Part shown: piece after piece, positions 53,828 through 64,000 of the stretch | Layout: each line of letters starts with the position of its first letter | How positions within the stretch are numbered: the first letter of the stretch is position 1 | Assembly (NCBI GenBank): GCA_020631735.1 | Contig: CM036221.1 | Location: 16,225,381-16,289,380 of the forward strand | DNA from: Saccharum officinarum | Lineage: Eukaryota; Streptophyta; Magnoliopsida; Poales; Poaceae | DNA: 64,000 nucleotides | Direction: 5' to 3' | Position numbers and translations under genes: made by a program | Notes under the pieces: model-generated | The model's input: the letters and a program-made list of their open reading frames with translations, nothing else | The model's database searches: none | What the model was told of the DNA's origin: nothing

Positions 53828-56800
53828 TGTAACACCCCTGGGTGTTAAGCATGCATTAGCATTTCAAAGCATAAAGCATTCAGCATCATTTCATGACTAG
53901 CATTGCATGAAATATAGCTCTTTTAAATTTAAACTTGAAAAGCAAATAATTAGAACCCTAACTTTGATGTAAGTGCCAAAAAGGTAGTATACTTTTGGGT
54001 ATTAGCAATTTTAAATAATCTAGAATAAATTAACATGATTTTTGGAGCAATTCTTGAATTCAAGTTTTTCTCAAATTTTGTTTTAAAAATATTCTAAACA
54101 AATAAATTTTTTATTAACAATTTAGCTTTAAATCCTAAATTCAAAATATATTAAGAATTTTGAAAAATGCCCTACATGAAAGTTGTAGAGAATAAAATTT
54201 TGAACAACTTTTATTTTGGGCCAGAATTCTGAAAACCTCTTTTTCATCGTCAAATTCAAATTTGAAACAAATATAGAAATCTGAAAATTTTATTTATAAA
54301 AGAAAAATCGGTTTTTCACTTTAGTGGGCCGCGGCCTCCCTTTCGGCCCAGTAGCGCTGACAGCCCGGCCCGCGCCCCGCGCCGGCTTCCTCCCGCGCGC
54401 GCGCTCGCGCGCGACGCCGTGGCGCCACGGCAGAGCTCGGCCGCCGTGTGGCCGGACGCCGACGACGCCGCGCGACACGCGCCCCTGTGGCCCCCGCAGC
54501 ACCGCGCTCGCTTACCCCCCTCCGCGCGCTCGTCCGCCTCGGCTGCTCCCTCCATTCCCTCCTCTCACCCTGCCAGCAGCAGCAGCAGCGCACCGCCGCG
54601 CCATCACCGGCTCTCGGAGCTCTGCCACCGCCGTCCGCGCTCGTGGCTGCTTCTCCGGCCGATTCCTCCCGGCCTCAGCTCCGCCCCGCTTCCCTCCACC
54701 GCGTGCGCGCCTCCACTCCGCCGCTCGAGCTCAGGTGAGGGCCAATTGGCCGCCCCCCTCCTTCACTGCCGCCATGGCCGCCGTTGGCCGGCGCGCATGG
54801 CCGGAGCTCCCTGGCCCTTCATGCCTCCTCCGGTCTCGAGCATCCGCTTCCCCTTCGTCTAGCGTTGCTCGCGATCGCCTTCTCGGCCGCCCCGTGGCCT
54901 GCATTGGCCGGCCGACGAGCTCCAGCGCCGCCGTGCCGCCATCTCCGCCGGCGAGCCTCCTCCGGAGCTCCCGCGCCGCTCGGAGTTGGTGCGCTGGGTG
55001 CGTCTCGGTGCGGGGAGCACGTTGGTGCCCTCCCCGTCGCCAGAGACCTCACCGGCGGCGAGTTCGCCACCGGTCAGTGCCTCCCCCGCGCTGCTCTGGC
55101 TGGCCGGTGGGTCCGTTGACCTATGGGTCCCGCGTGTCAGCGCGTGTGGGTGCACTGCACCGGGTGTATTCAGCGTTTTCACCGGCGAATTTTCAAAAGA
55201 ATTAAGGAAAATAATTTCTCAGAATTATAAAAAAGCTTTGAAAAATCATATCTCAAGATTTATAGCTCCAAAAATGATGAAACAAATTTTGAAATGTTCC
55301 TCTTGAATAGATCTACAGTTTAAAAATAGCTCATGTTAATTTTGTGACACTTTGCTGTGCAAATTTATTTAATTGCTATAAATGCTGATATCTTAGAAAA
55401 TATGTAGTAAATAAAATAATGAAGGGAAAAATGTGATTCTTGTTGCTTTAATCTTTATTAGTGATGTACTTTCTAGGAAAAATATTAGTGAAGCATGTTC
55501 TGTGAGAAAGTTTTGAAGTGTAGTTCAAATGCTTTTAATTGATAATCTTTGTTATTTTTAGTAGAGAGCTAAATTTGTATAGAACATACATGTGATAATT
55601 TTTATAGTATGTTAGTTTACTGTTAGTAACATAGGAAAAATGTGAAATCTGTTGTTTGATACTTTTTCTAGTACAAAATAATTTTATGCTCATATTTAGG
55701 CTATAACTTGTTTATTTTGTACAGGCAGTTTTACATATGCAATTCTCATGAAAATTTAGTAATAGGTTAGTTAGTGTAAGAGTAATCTACTGTAATTTTT
55801 GTAGATTTTTATCTACACCAGAAATAGGTGTTGCTGTGTAACCCTAGTTAAATAGGGAATAAAAGATTATTCTTTATGAGAAATTAAGAGAAATAAAATA
55901 TGTTTGGTGTATCTTTGAAGCATCATTATGCCTTGCTGATGTTATGGATGAGTTAGGTTGGTAAGCTTTGGTAGCTTAGGTTCACTTGTATGTGTAAATA
56001 ATAGGCTAGCTAATAGAAGAATAAGGTGCATGTTTTAGGGTATATGTTCTTGGATGACGTTGACTACCTTGTAGAAAAAATAGTTATATTCAAACTGCTC
56101 ATTCCATGTGCTCATCTGCATCTCATGTCATCAAAGCACTCCACCATAATCCGATGCATCACTCGCATGATTACTTATGCACTTGCATCATATAGGATCG
56201 CAGGAAGAGTCGCAGGTAGCAGTACAGGAGGAGCAAGTTTGGACGGATCAGCAGGAGCCCCAGGCACAGGAGGTGCCCGAGGAGGAAGAGTCAGGCGAGG
56301 AGCTGCCAGAGTGCGTCAACCACCATCCTAGCTCGTTCGAAAAAGGCAAGCCCCGGAGCATTTTAAGTCTCCTATTTTATAAAAGTTGTTCCTTACTACA
56401 TGAACTATAGTTATATATATAGTTGCATTAAGTTATAGGAATTGAGTGAAACCGTTGTTGCATTATTACCTTGGCCACCGGATTATCTTTCACCCTGTTA
56501 GGTCAGGATCGAGTGAATTGCTTAGCCATGCTTAGACCGGTAGAAGTCGGGTGATTTCCTGTCACCTGCGAGTTATAGGTGGATACCGGGTTATGGTTAG
56601 CTGTAATTGTGATCATAAAAGTAACCAAGTGTTGATGGATAAATGAAGACCGGGCAGAGTCTTATAGGGTTTTGGACTATAGTGATTCCGTCTGTGTCGA
56701 TTAAGGACCGATCGTTGCTCGTCCCTCTTGTCATGTTGAACGCATGCCTCACATTTAGCTGGCCGAATAAAGTACCTTTCGACCGCGAAGCTAGTGACAC

Positions 56801-57830
56801 TTTTCGAGCCGGGATAAACTCGGGTTGGCAGACTGGTGTTGAAGTGGGTGTAACGGGGACGCGAAGAGTGAGCCCAAGGTGCGTCCTGGCAGTCGGGCGG
56901 TCCCTGGGTAGTGCGATCCATGATTGTTATCCCGCGGCTTCTTGGAAAGTGTCATTGGTGATCTACGCGACCCTGACGGGGGAAGCAGAGTTTGTGTGAG
57001 GAATAAATCTCCAGCTGGATAGGAATTCGATTCAAATCGCCGTCGCTCCCGGTTAGTGAGCACTTGACTCGAGCTATGGCATCGTAGTAACATTAATGGA
57101 ACACTGATGGTTAAGTGAATGATGTTGGAAATGCTAAACCTGATATGGTAATCTAGATTGCTAATGATGAATCAAGTGATTGTTCTAGCAATAGCTGTTT
57201 ACCTAGCTTGAATAGGTTATACTAAAAGTGATGCAAAAAGTACTGATATAGTTTTTCGTAACAACTTATGCTTTTCACAAATGAGTCAAGCCAGTCTAAT
57301 CTATAAAGCCTTGCATGATCCTTGGTGTCCTTTATTTCTGGTTTATGACGGGTAAGTCTAGCTGAGTACATTCTCGTACTCAGGGCGTTGTTCCCATCGT
57401 TGTTGCAGATGGTCAGATGTACTATGGGTACTGCTCCAACTGTCTATATCCGGCGATGGGCGACAACTAGGACCTTGGCAAGGGTCACTCTGTTCGTCTT
57501 ATCTACTACTTTTGTGGACCATGACTATCTACTAGCACTGTATTTGAACTAAGTGTGGGTGTAAAACTACTTGCTTCCACTATGTTATTTTGAACTGTGT
57601 TGTAATAACTTTTATTCCGAACTCCGATGTACTCCACCTTTATTGTGAACTCTACGTATCATGTGAACTGTGGCTGCTAAATCAGTACGATCTTGGTTGT
57701 ATGTTGGTTGGTTTGAAATCCCTCGTGATTTTACGGAATCTCGAGTTATACGGGTTTAAGTTTGATAAATTAACCGCCTCGGTGGAAGATTTTCTTACTT
57801 AATCTCGTATAATTACGTTGATCCGTTACA
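53828..57830 (+). repeat. Tekay 3' LTR
   Basis: 4003 bp, TGTAACACC to CCGTTACA. The GC-rich island is at 54320-55135. The exon-like acidic frame at 56196-56410 is open here (QEESQVAVQEEQVWTDQQEP) and ends EEEESGEELPECVNHH. Followed by CTAAC, matching CTAGC before the 5' LTR with one mismatch. Confidence 0.95.
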
Positions 57831-58204
57831 CTAACTGTCAATGATGCAGAGGAGTGTGATGGTGTGGTGCATGTGACTGACTTAGAAAATCCTAAAATTG
57901 CTGTTGGTGTTACTTTTGAGGATGGTTTCCTTTTTAAGAGGTGTATTAGGCAATATGCTGTTCTAAAAGAAGTTGAACTTGCAGTTCCTTATAGTGAGTC
58001 ACGGCGGTACAAAGCATATTGTAAGGCCAAGAGGTGTAAGTGGAGGATTCATGCATCTCAGTGTGCAGATGGCAAGACATGGAAGGTACTTGAGTCAATT
58101 GTTTCATTTACTCTATATTGCTTCATTTACTCTATATTGCTTCATTGATTTGTTTCATTGATGGTTGCAGATTAGGAAGATACCTTTCAAGCATAATTGT
58201 GCTG
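57831..58204 (+). pseudogene. Mutator-like transposase gene, continuation after Tekay
   Basis: The reading frame of the 5' part resumes after the target duplication and encodes the MuDR N-terminal Cys/His domain: FEDGFLFKRCIRQYAVLK, then CKAKRCKWRIHASQ, with DGKTWK at the exon end. A GT-AG intron at 58086-58170 (85 bp, containing two copies of CATTTACTCTATATTGCTT) separates it from 58171, which continues IRKIPFKHNCA. In MULE transposases this region precedes the DDE catalytic domain. The gene is cut by the 100-N gap, so its 3' half is not visible. Confidence 0.85.
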
Positions 58205-58304
58205 NNNNNNNNNNNNNNNNNNNNNNNNNNNNNNNNNNNNNNNNNNNNNNNNNNNNNNNNNNNNNNNNNNNNNNNNNNNNNNNNNNNNNNNNNNNNNNNN
58301 NNNN
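58205..58304. other. Assembly gap of 100 N
   Basis: Second scaffold gap. The sequence after it is unrelated to the transposase gene before it and is the reverse complement of part of contig 2. Confidence 1.
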
Positions 58305-59459
58305 GTCCGGTCAGTTCTCCAGCGCGTCCGGTCGCTGTTTCATTGTGCGCAGCTCAGGCTTGACCAGCGCATCCGGTCAGTTACGGGACCAACGCGTCCG
58401 GTTTGAGCCAGCGCGTCTGGTCATTGCATAGAGCGCGTCCGGTCGATGCTTCACGAGTAGCCGTTGTGTGATCGGCGCGTCGGTCAGTTGGACTAGCGCG
58501 TCTGGTCAGCACGACTACAGCTATTTCAAGTGAGTAACGGCTACATTCGAAGGGGTACGTCTATAAATACTCGTTGGCCGGCTCAAGGCTATAACTCTTG
58601 ACATTTGACATACTTGTGAGCACTTTGAGCTAAGCAACTCTCCTCCCACTCATCTCTCTTGCTTCTTTGCATATTCGAAGTGAGATTGAGTGATCCAAGT
58701 GCATTTGCATTGTGAGATAGCATCTAGTTGGCACTTGTTGGTTGATTTGCTGTGGGATTCTTGTTTCTCTTGGTGGTTGCCGCCACCTAGACGGCTTGGA
58801 GCAGCTTGGAGGCGTTGGCAAGAGTTGGTGATTGTTCTTGGCTCCGGTGATTGTGAGGGGTTTGTGCCTACCTCGGCGAAGCGCCAAAGGCAACATTAGT
58901 AAATTGCTCGTGTCATTGCAACTTTTGTCATTTGGTAGGTTCTTGTGGTGCCTTTTGAGAGGCTCGGTGTGAGACCAATTAGCCACTGAACCACGTGGTG
59001 AAGAGGGACACACGGGGACTAGCGTGCCGGCAAGCACGTGAACCTCGGGATAAATCTTCGTGTCATCACTTTCATATTGTGATTGATTGATCCCGATGTT
59101 CGGTTGTCTTGGTATTCATTGTTGATCATATTGGTTGGCTCAATACTTCGCCCCTCGGTGAAACTCTCCTAACTCAACTCCGCATTACTTTCTTAGTTAT
59201 CTTTGCTAGCTAGTTAGCTTTGTTAGAGTAGCTCTTTTGTGTAGCTTGCCAGTTGTAGTTGTAGTTATCTTCTCGGTTTGACTTGTGCGGTTGAGTGCCA
59301 TTATACTAGAATTGTGAATTGGATAGGTGGCTTGCAAACATCCAGTAGGCTAAGCAAAACTCTCATCTCGCTATTTGTTGTATTGATAAACTTATTTAGC
59401 TTGTCTTTGTAGAAATTTTTAAAAGGTTATTCACCCCCTCTAGCCATCAAGACCTTTCA
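58305..59459 (+). mobile_element. Solo copia LTR, partial (contig 3 copy)
   Basis: Reverse-complement counterpart of 23726 to about 24890. It contains the end of the CCGGACGC array, the TATA box (CTATAAATAC at about 58561) and the LTR end GACCTTTCA. The target duplication GGAGC at 59460-59464 matches GCTCC at 23721 read on the other strand. The 5' part is lost in the gap. Confidence 0.85.
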
Positions 59460-59464
59460 GGAGC

Positions 59465-59772
59465 CCTGCCAAACAGGCCCTATGTATGCTCTAAGGGCCT
59501 CAATTTTTGGTCTCTCCCTGGCCCCCAGAATCTCAGGGCCAGCCCTGTTTGAGATCATACATGCATCATCATCTAGAATACCAGGTACAATAACTGAACA
59601 TTAAGGTCCAAATTAGCATATACTACATATATAGTTAGGCATACCCAAAAGATAAGTTCTTGCATAACCAGCCATTAATGTCCAAATTAGCAAATGCGTA
59701 TATAATTATGCACATCCAAAAGACTAAGTCCTAGCCTTTTTAATTAGTTATATCCAAATATAAATATCATTT
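59465..59772. other. Spacer (contig 3 copy of 23411-23720)
   Basis: MITE arm and AT-rich spacer, reverse complement of contig 2. G/C runs are one base shorter than in contig 2 at several places (for example CCCCC against CCCCCC). Confidence 0.8.
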
Positions 59773-60863
59773 TATCGGTACCAACAATATGGGGTACCCA
59801 CATCATCGATAATAAAAAACAAAACGACTAAGCCACAGTAAAATGCAGCCCACCTCAAACCCGCACGTCAGGTCCGTCTCGTACGAGGCCGGCTCGACGG
59901 AGCGCCTCGATCGCGCTCTGGCTCCGACTCGTACGAGGCACCCTCCACGGGAACGCCTCGACCGTACCCCATATGGCAAAGCACCTCGACCACACTCCGA
60001 CTCGCCTAAGGCCCAACGGAGAAATCTTCGACTCGTGTGACCCCGGGACGGGTGCTCGACCCCCTCACTTCACCTGCCCCAGGACAAAAGTCAGAGCATT
60101 TAATGAGATTACCTACTCCCACCAATTGGTATGGTCGTAACCAGGATCGACGTGTGAGCAATACCGGTGTCAGCCTTCACTGTTTTACTGCCCATCCCGG
60201 GATGGGCAGTGAAAGCTATCACTATACACACCTTACCGTACACTGTTTACCGACGACCACCCTCGAGGGAGGATACGACAAGACCCGTATTCTACAATCT
60301 CAGGGATTCAGCCTTATCCGTTCGTCCTCGACCCGGCCTCGACGCCCAGCACAGTTCAACAGGAAGGGAAGGCTAGCATGGCACGGTGCTCTGGGTCATT
60401 TCATCGTCTCATCCCTGACGTCACCATCATGTCCAGGGATGGCCAGCCATTTCTAGGGCACGTCGCTACAGTCACCTCGACAGGGATCGACAAAACATCG
60501 TCTCAACGCTCCTCGGTACCCTGGTCTCCTCCGACCCTATAAAAAGGGGAGGCCAGGACCCTACGAAGACAGAGACTACGGGCAAGTCACAAGATAGAGA
60601 TCAACATCTCAAGCAATCATCCTTGTACTCTTTTTTTATCTCTTTGAGACTTGGGCTCGTCACCCTCTCTCGTAAGCTTGTAACCCCTACACAAGCACCC
60701 CGGTGCGAGGAAATACAAAACTCTCTCCCCCCGCTGGACGTAGGGCATTCTTCGACCCGAACCAGGATAAACCCCCGTGTGTTCTCCTTGCATCACCATC
60801 CAGGATAGGGACACGTAGCATTTACTAGTCAGATTAGGACCCCCTCGGGACTGGACACCGACA
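59773..60863 (+). repeat. LTR of Tat/Retand element (contig 3 copy)
   Basis: 1091 bp, TATCGGTACC to CACCGACA, followed by the primer-binding region GTTGGCGTGCCAGGTAGGGG at 60864. A TATA box lies near 60539 (CTATAAAAAGGGG). Same sequence as 22319-23410 in reverse complement, apart from a homopolymer difference. Confidence 0.85.
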
Positions 60864-60924
60864 GTTGGCGTGCCAGGTAGGGGACCGCTGCGTGCCAACG
60901 TTGCTTTCCCGCCTTTCTTCCTGG

Positions 60925-63173
60925 ATGGCTGACCCCGAACGCCCTATCCCATTGGCCACGGTGATCTGGTTCGGGAGTTTGGAGTTCATGTCGCTTGGCT
61001 ATGGCTACGATATGGTCCTCCTCCCGCCCAGGCACCCAACCGACGAGGATTACGAGCTCTCCCAGCCTGGGGGCGATCCGCCGGTACCGTCGCTCCAGGC
61101 AGGCGCGAGCCACCCAACGACGACGAGCCCAGCGCAACCACCGTCTTCGCCTCACGGAGGGTGACGGGATTCCCCGATCCGGCGCCTCTCAGCCAGACAC
61201 TAGCCCAGATCTCCTCGTTGAGGGTCTGGGTAGGATGGGCTTAGCTGAGGGTATGATGCCGACGGAGAACTCCGCCGCTCCCCCGTCCGGTGAGACACCA
61301 CCACTGCCCGGATCAACTATTCCGACGCGGACAGCGACATCTCCATCACCATTCCCGTTTGGGCTAGACTCGGTCGCCCGGGTGTACGCTTCCTCTGTAA
61401 GCACCAACATGAGTGCCTATGAGGAACTCCTCGAGTCCTCGGGCACCATCTACGCTCCACTCTGGACCTCGTTGCATCCACGCCAGCCTCTGATTATCTG
61501 GACTCTACGGAAACCCTAGAAAGAGAGCCCCGTGTGACCGCCTCTCAGCGTCGCGATCACGGAGGCGATTCACAACGGCCTCACATTCCCCCGTCATACT
61601 ACTACTTTGGCGGTCCTGACTCCGACTCGGCTGATGACACCTACAATCCGACCCGCAAATGCTTCAACATCGACGTTGAAAGCACGTCGGAATCGGAGAA
61701 CGAAGAGCCAATCGAAGGAAGGCACACGCCACCTCATGTCGAGCTCCCTGCTGAGCAGGACGAGGCTCAGTTCCTCGCGGATCAAGGAATCCAGCTCGAG
61801 CAGATCCACGAGTTGCAGGACAGGCTTGACGAGGAACGAGAAAACCTGCATCTACTAAAATAAACCCTCGAGCGTGAGCGTGCGGAACATGCACTTGGCG
61901 GAAGGGCTCGCGAGAGGGCCCGCAACGTCAACCGTCGCATCGACGAGGATCGGGTGGTCGACCCCCGGTTTTCGCTCGAGCCAGCCAAAACATTGTCGCC
62001 GCCGCCATGCTCCTCCGCAACATGCCCGAGCCATCAAACCCCGACGCTCATCGGGCTCGAGATGAAATCTGAGAACTCCTCGAGCTGCTGCCATGCAGCA
62101 GACCGAGAGCTTTGCCTCGAGGCGACGCGAGCCCGCCTCGGAGCGGCTCATCGAGCCCTCCCGACAGGAGAGAGAAGCTTCGGTTCATCCCGAGCCTGCC
62201 CGGCGAAACCGGGTAGCTCCTGCCCCTGAGCCCACCGCCAACGACCGCGAACCTCGAGACACCCGTGGCAACATCGTCGAGCGCCGCACGCGCAAGCACG
62301 GTGACGGTGTGGCTCGAGGCTACCACGTGCACAGGGGCGGACGCTACGACAGCTCGGAAGATCGTAGTCCTTCACCCGAGCCTCTGGGCCCTCGGGTCTT
62401 CAGTAAGGCTATTCGTGAAACAGTGCTCCCAGCTCAGTTTTGCCCTCCCATGACACTAACCAAGTACAACGGCGAGACCAAACCTGAACTTTGGCTCGCC
62501 GATTTCCGCTTGGCGTGTCAGCTGGGCGAGGCCACGGATGACCGGGTCATCATTCGACAACTCCCCTTGTTCCTCTCCGACACCGCCCGAGCCTAGCTCG
62601 AGGATCTCCCACCTCGACAGATCCACGACTGGGACGATCTCGTAAGGGTGTTCGAGGGCAATTTCAAGGGGACCTACATGCGCCCCGGCAACTCGTGGGA
62701 CCTCCGGAGTTGCAAGCAGAAACTAGGTGAATCCCTCCGGGATTACATCCGGCGCTTCTCTCGGTAGCGTACCGAGCTCCCCAACGTCACCGACTTCGAT
62801 GTAATTATGGCCTTCCTCTCCAAAACCACCTGTAAGGAGTTGGTCCGAGAGTTGGGCCGTAACACCCCACTCACTGCCAACAGATTGATGGACATCATCA
62901 CCAACTTTGCCGCCAGCGAGGAGGTAGTTGGTGCCATCTTTGGAGGTGACCAGGACAAAGGGAAGCAAAAGGTCGACGATCCCACGGGCTCCAATCGGGG
63001 CTCCAAGAGAAACAACCGGAAGAAGAAGAAGAACCAGCAAGGCAAGCTCGAGGCCCCGGTCGACGAGCTTGTCGCTGCTGCCGAACGCAAGAAACCTCGA
63101 GGCCCCCCCCGGTGGGGGCATCTTCGACAAAATGCTCAAAGAGCCATGTCCCTACCACAAGGGACCCACTAAC
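60925..63173 (+). pseudogene. Tat/Retand gag (contig 3 copy), multiply broken
   Basis: Begins MADPERPIPLATVIWFGSLE. Frames at 60865-61164, 61249-61519, 61534-61863, 62093-62596 and 62807-63172 give successive parts of gag: a variable acidic N-terminus, coiled coil, Arg-rich stretch and the capsid segment ending EEVVGAIFGGDQDKG. Stops include TAA 61861-61863, TAG 62594-62596 and TAG 62765-62767. The same breaks occur on the minus strand at 20009-22257. One substitution seen between copies alters a residue (Cys/Arg, near 61889). Confidence 0.75.
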
Positions 63174-64000
63174 CATAACCTCGAAGATTGTCACATGCTC
63201 CGCAGGTACTTTGAGGGCATAGGCGTCAAGAAGGACGATAAGAAGGAAGATCCGAAGGGTGACGACAAGGATGGGGGATTCCCCGAGATCCACGACTGCT
63301 TCATGATCTACGGAGGACCCTCGACCCGCCTCTCGGCGCGCCAGCGCAAGCGAGAGCGGCGTGAGGTCTTCTCCGTACAAACGGCGGTCCCCCGCTTCCT
63401 TGACTGGTCGGAGGTGGCCATCACTTTTGACCGTGATGATCATCCCGACCACGTCCCCAGTCTGGGAGTCTACCCGCTTGTTGTTGATCTCGTCATCGCC
63501 AACACACGCCTCACCAAGGTGCTCATGGACGGTGGAAGCAGCCTCAACATCATCTATGCCCAGACCCTCGACCTTCTGGTGGTCGAGAGAGCGCGCCTCA
63601 AACCTAGCATCGGGGGCTTCCACGGAGTCGTGCCAGGGAAACGGGCAGAACCCCTCAGATAGGTCAATCTGCCTGTTTGCTTTGGCACACCGGCCAACTT
63701 CAGAAAGGAAACACTCACTTTCGAAGTGGTCAGATTCCGCGGAATATACCACGCTATCCTCGGGCGCCCATGCTACGCCAAATTCATGGCGGTCCCAAAC
63801 TACACCTACCTTAAGCTCAAAATGCCAGGCCCAAATGGTGTCATCACTGTGGGGCCTCGTATGAACATGCCTACGAGTGCGACGTCGAGTGTGTCGAGCA
63901 CGGTGAGGCTGTTTTGGAAGCGGTAACCTTGGCTATAGACCTCGACGGTCTCGCCAACGAGATTCCTGACCCAAAGCGCCATGCCAGCAGCTTTGAGCCT
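62928..64000 (+). pseudogene. Tat/Retand gag end and protease (contig 3 copy), runs off window
   Basis: The frame to 63660 contains the CPYHKGPTNHNLEDC knuckle-like motif and protease VLMDGGSSLNIIY, and ends in TAG at 63660-63662. The frame then continues with VNLPVCFGTPANFRKETLTF and GIYHAILGRPCYAKF, with a frame change near 63870. The reverse transcriptase would lie beyond 64000. Counterpart of 19181-20253. Confidence 0.75.

Noticed and set aside
58118..58431. Frames spanning the second N gap
   Set aside because: They translate Ns and join two unrelated contigs.

Overview
This window is repeat-dense nuclear DNA from a plant, most likely a PACMAD grass and probably an Andropogoneae relative of sorghum, sugarcane or Miscanthus. 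The evidence is nested LTR retrotransposons of the Tekay (chromovirus), SIRE/Maximus-type copia and Tat/Retand lineages, Tourist-like and Stowaway MITEs, an RTE-like LINE tail, a Helitron-type end and a grass-type Mutator transposase gene. I recognise no single-copy host gene, rRNA, tRNA or CRISPR array.

Two 100-N gaps (8592-8691 and 58205-58304) divide the window into three contigs. Contig 1 (1-8591) is a near-identical copy of 36474 to about 45070 in contig 2, including the same nested copia insertion with the same target site. Contig 3 (58305-64000) is a near-identical reverse complement of about 24.9 kb down to 19.2 kb in contig 2. Both look like redundant or misplaced contigs of one locus rather than independent biological copies.

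Contig 2, left to right: (a) 8692-18213, two 4.68 kb tandem units plus a stub of a third, each full unit with its own private MITE; (b) 18214-23410, a minus-strand truncated Tat/Retand gypsy element (RT, protease, gag, LTR); (c) 23726-25605, a minus-strand solo copia LTR with target duplication GCTCC; (d) 25.6-31.4 kb, a MITE-rich intergenic stretch; (e) from about 31.38 kb, a Mutator-like transposase gene split at 32688 by a Tekay chromovirus (32688-57830, LTRs 32688-36658 and 53828-57830), which is itself split between RNase H and integrase by a full-length copia element (41825-52319, TSD GTTGT). The Mutator gene resumes at 57831 and runs into the second gap. By eye the Tekay LTRs differ by roughly 2-2.5% and the copia LTRs by about 1.5%, which agrees with the nesting order.

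The standout is the Tekay accessory gene upstream of gag (ORF0; 37444-38496, copy at 970-2022). Its predicted N-terminus after methionine removal is identical to residues 1-12 of histone H3 and retains K4 and K9, while K14, K18, K23 and K27 are replaced or absent. The tail is followed by a segment with dsRBD-like topology, a long coiled coil and an acidic C-terminus. The same element encodes an integrase with a C-terminal chromodomain-like segment, a module class that binds methylated H3 tails. ORF0 and gag each begin with an ATG directly after a canonical 3' splice acceptor, and a strong GTAAGT donor lies in the leader, so the two proteins may be made by alternative splicing. A second notable pattern is the dense array of near-palindromic TGACCGGACGCGTCCGGTCA motifs upstream of the TATA box in the copia LTRs.
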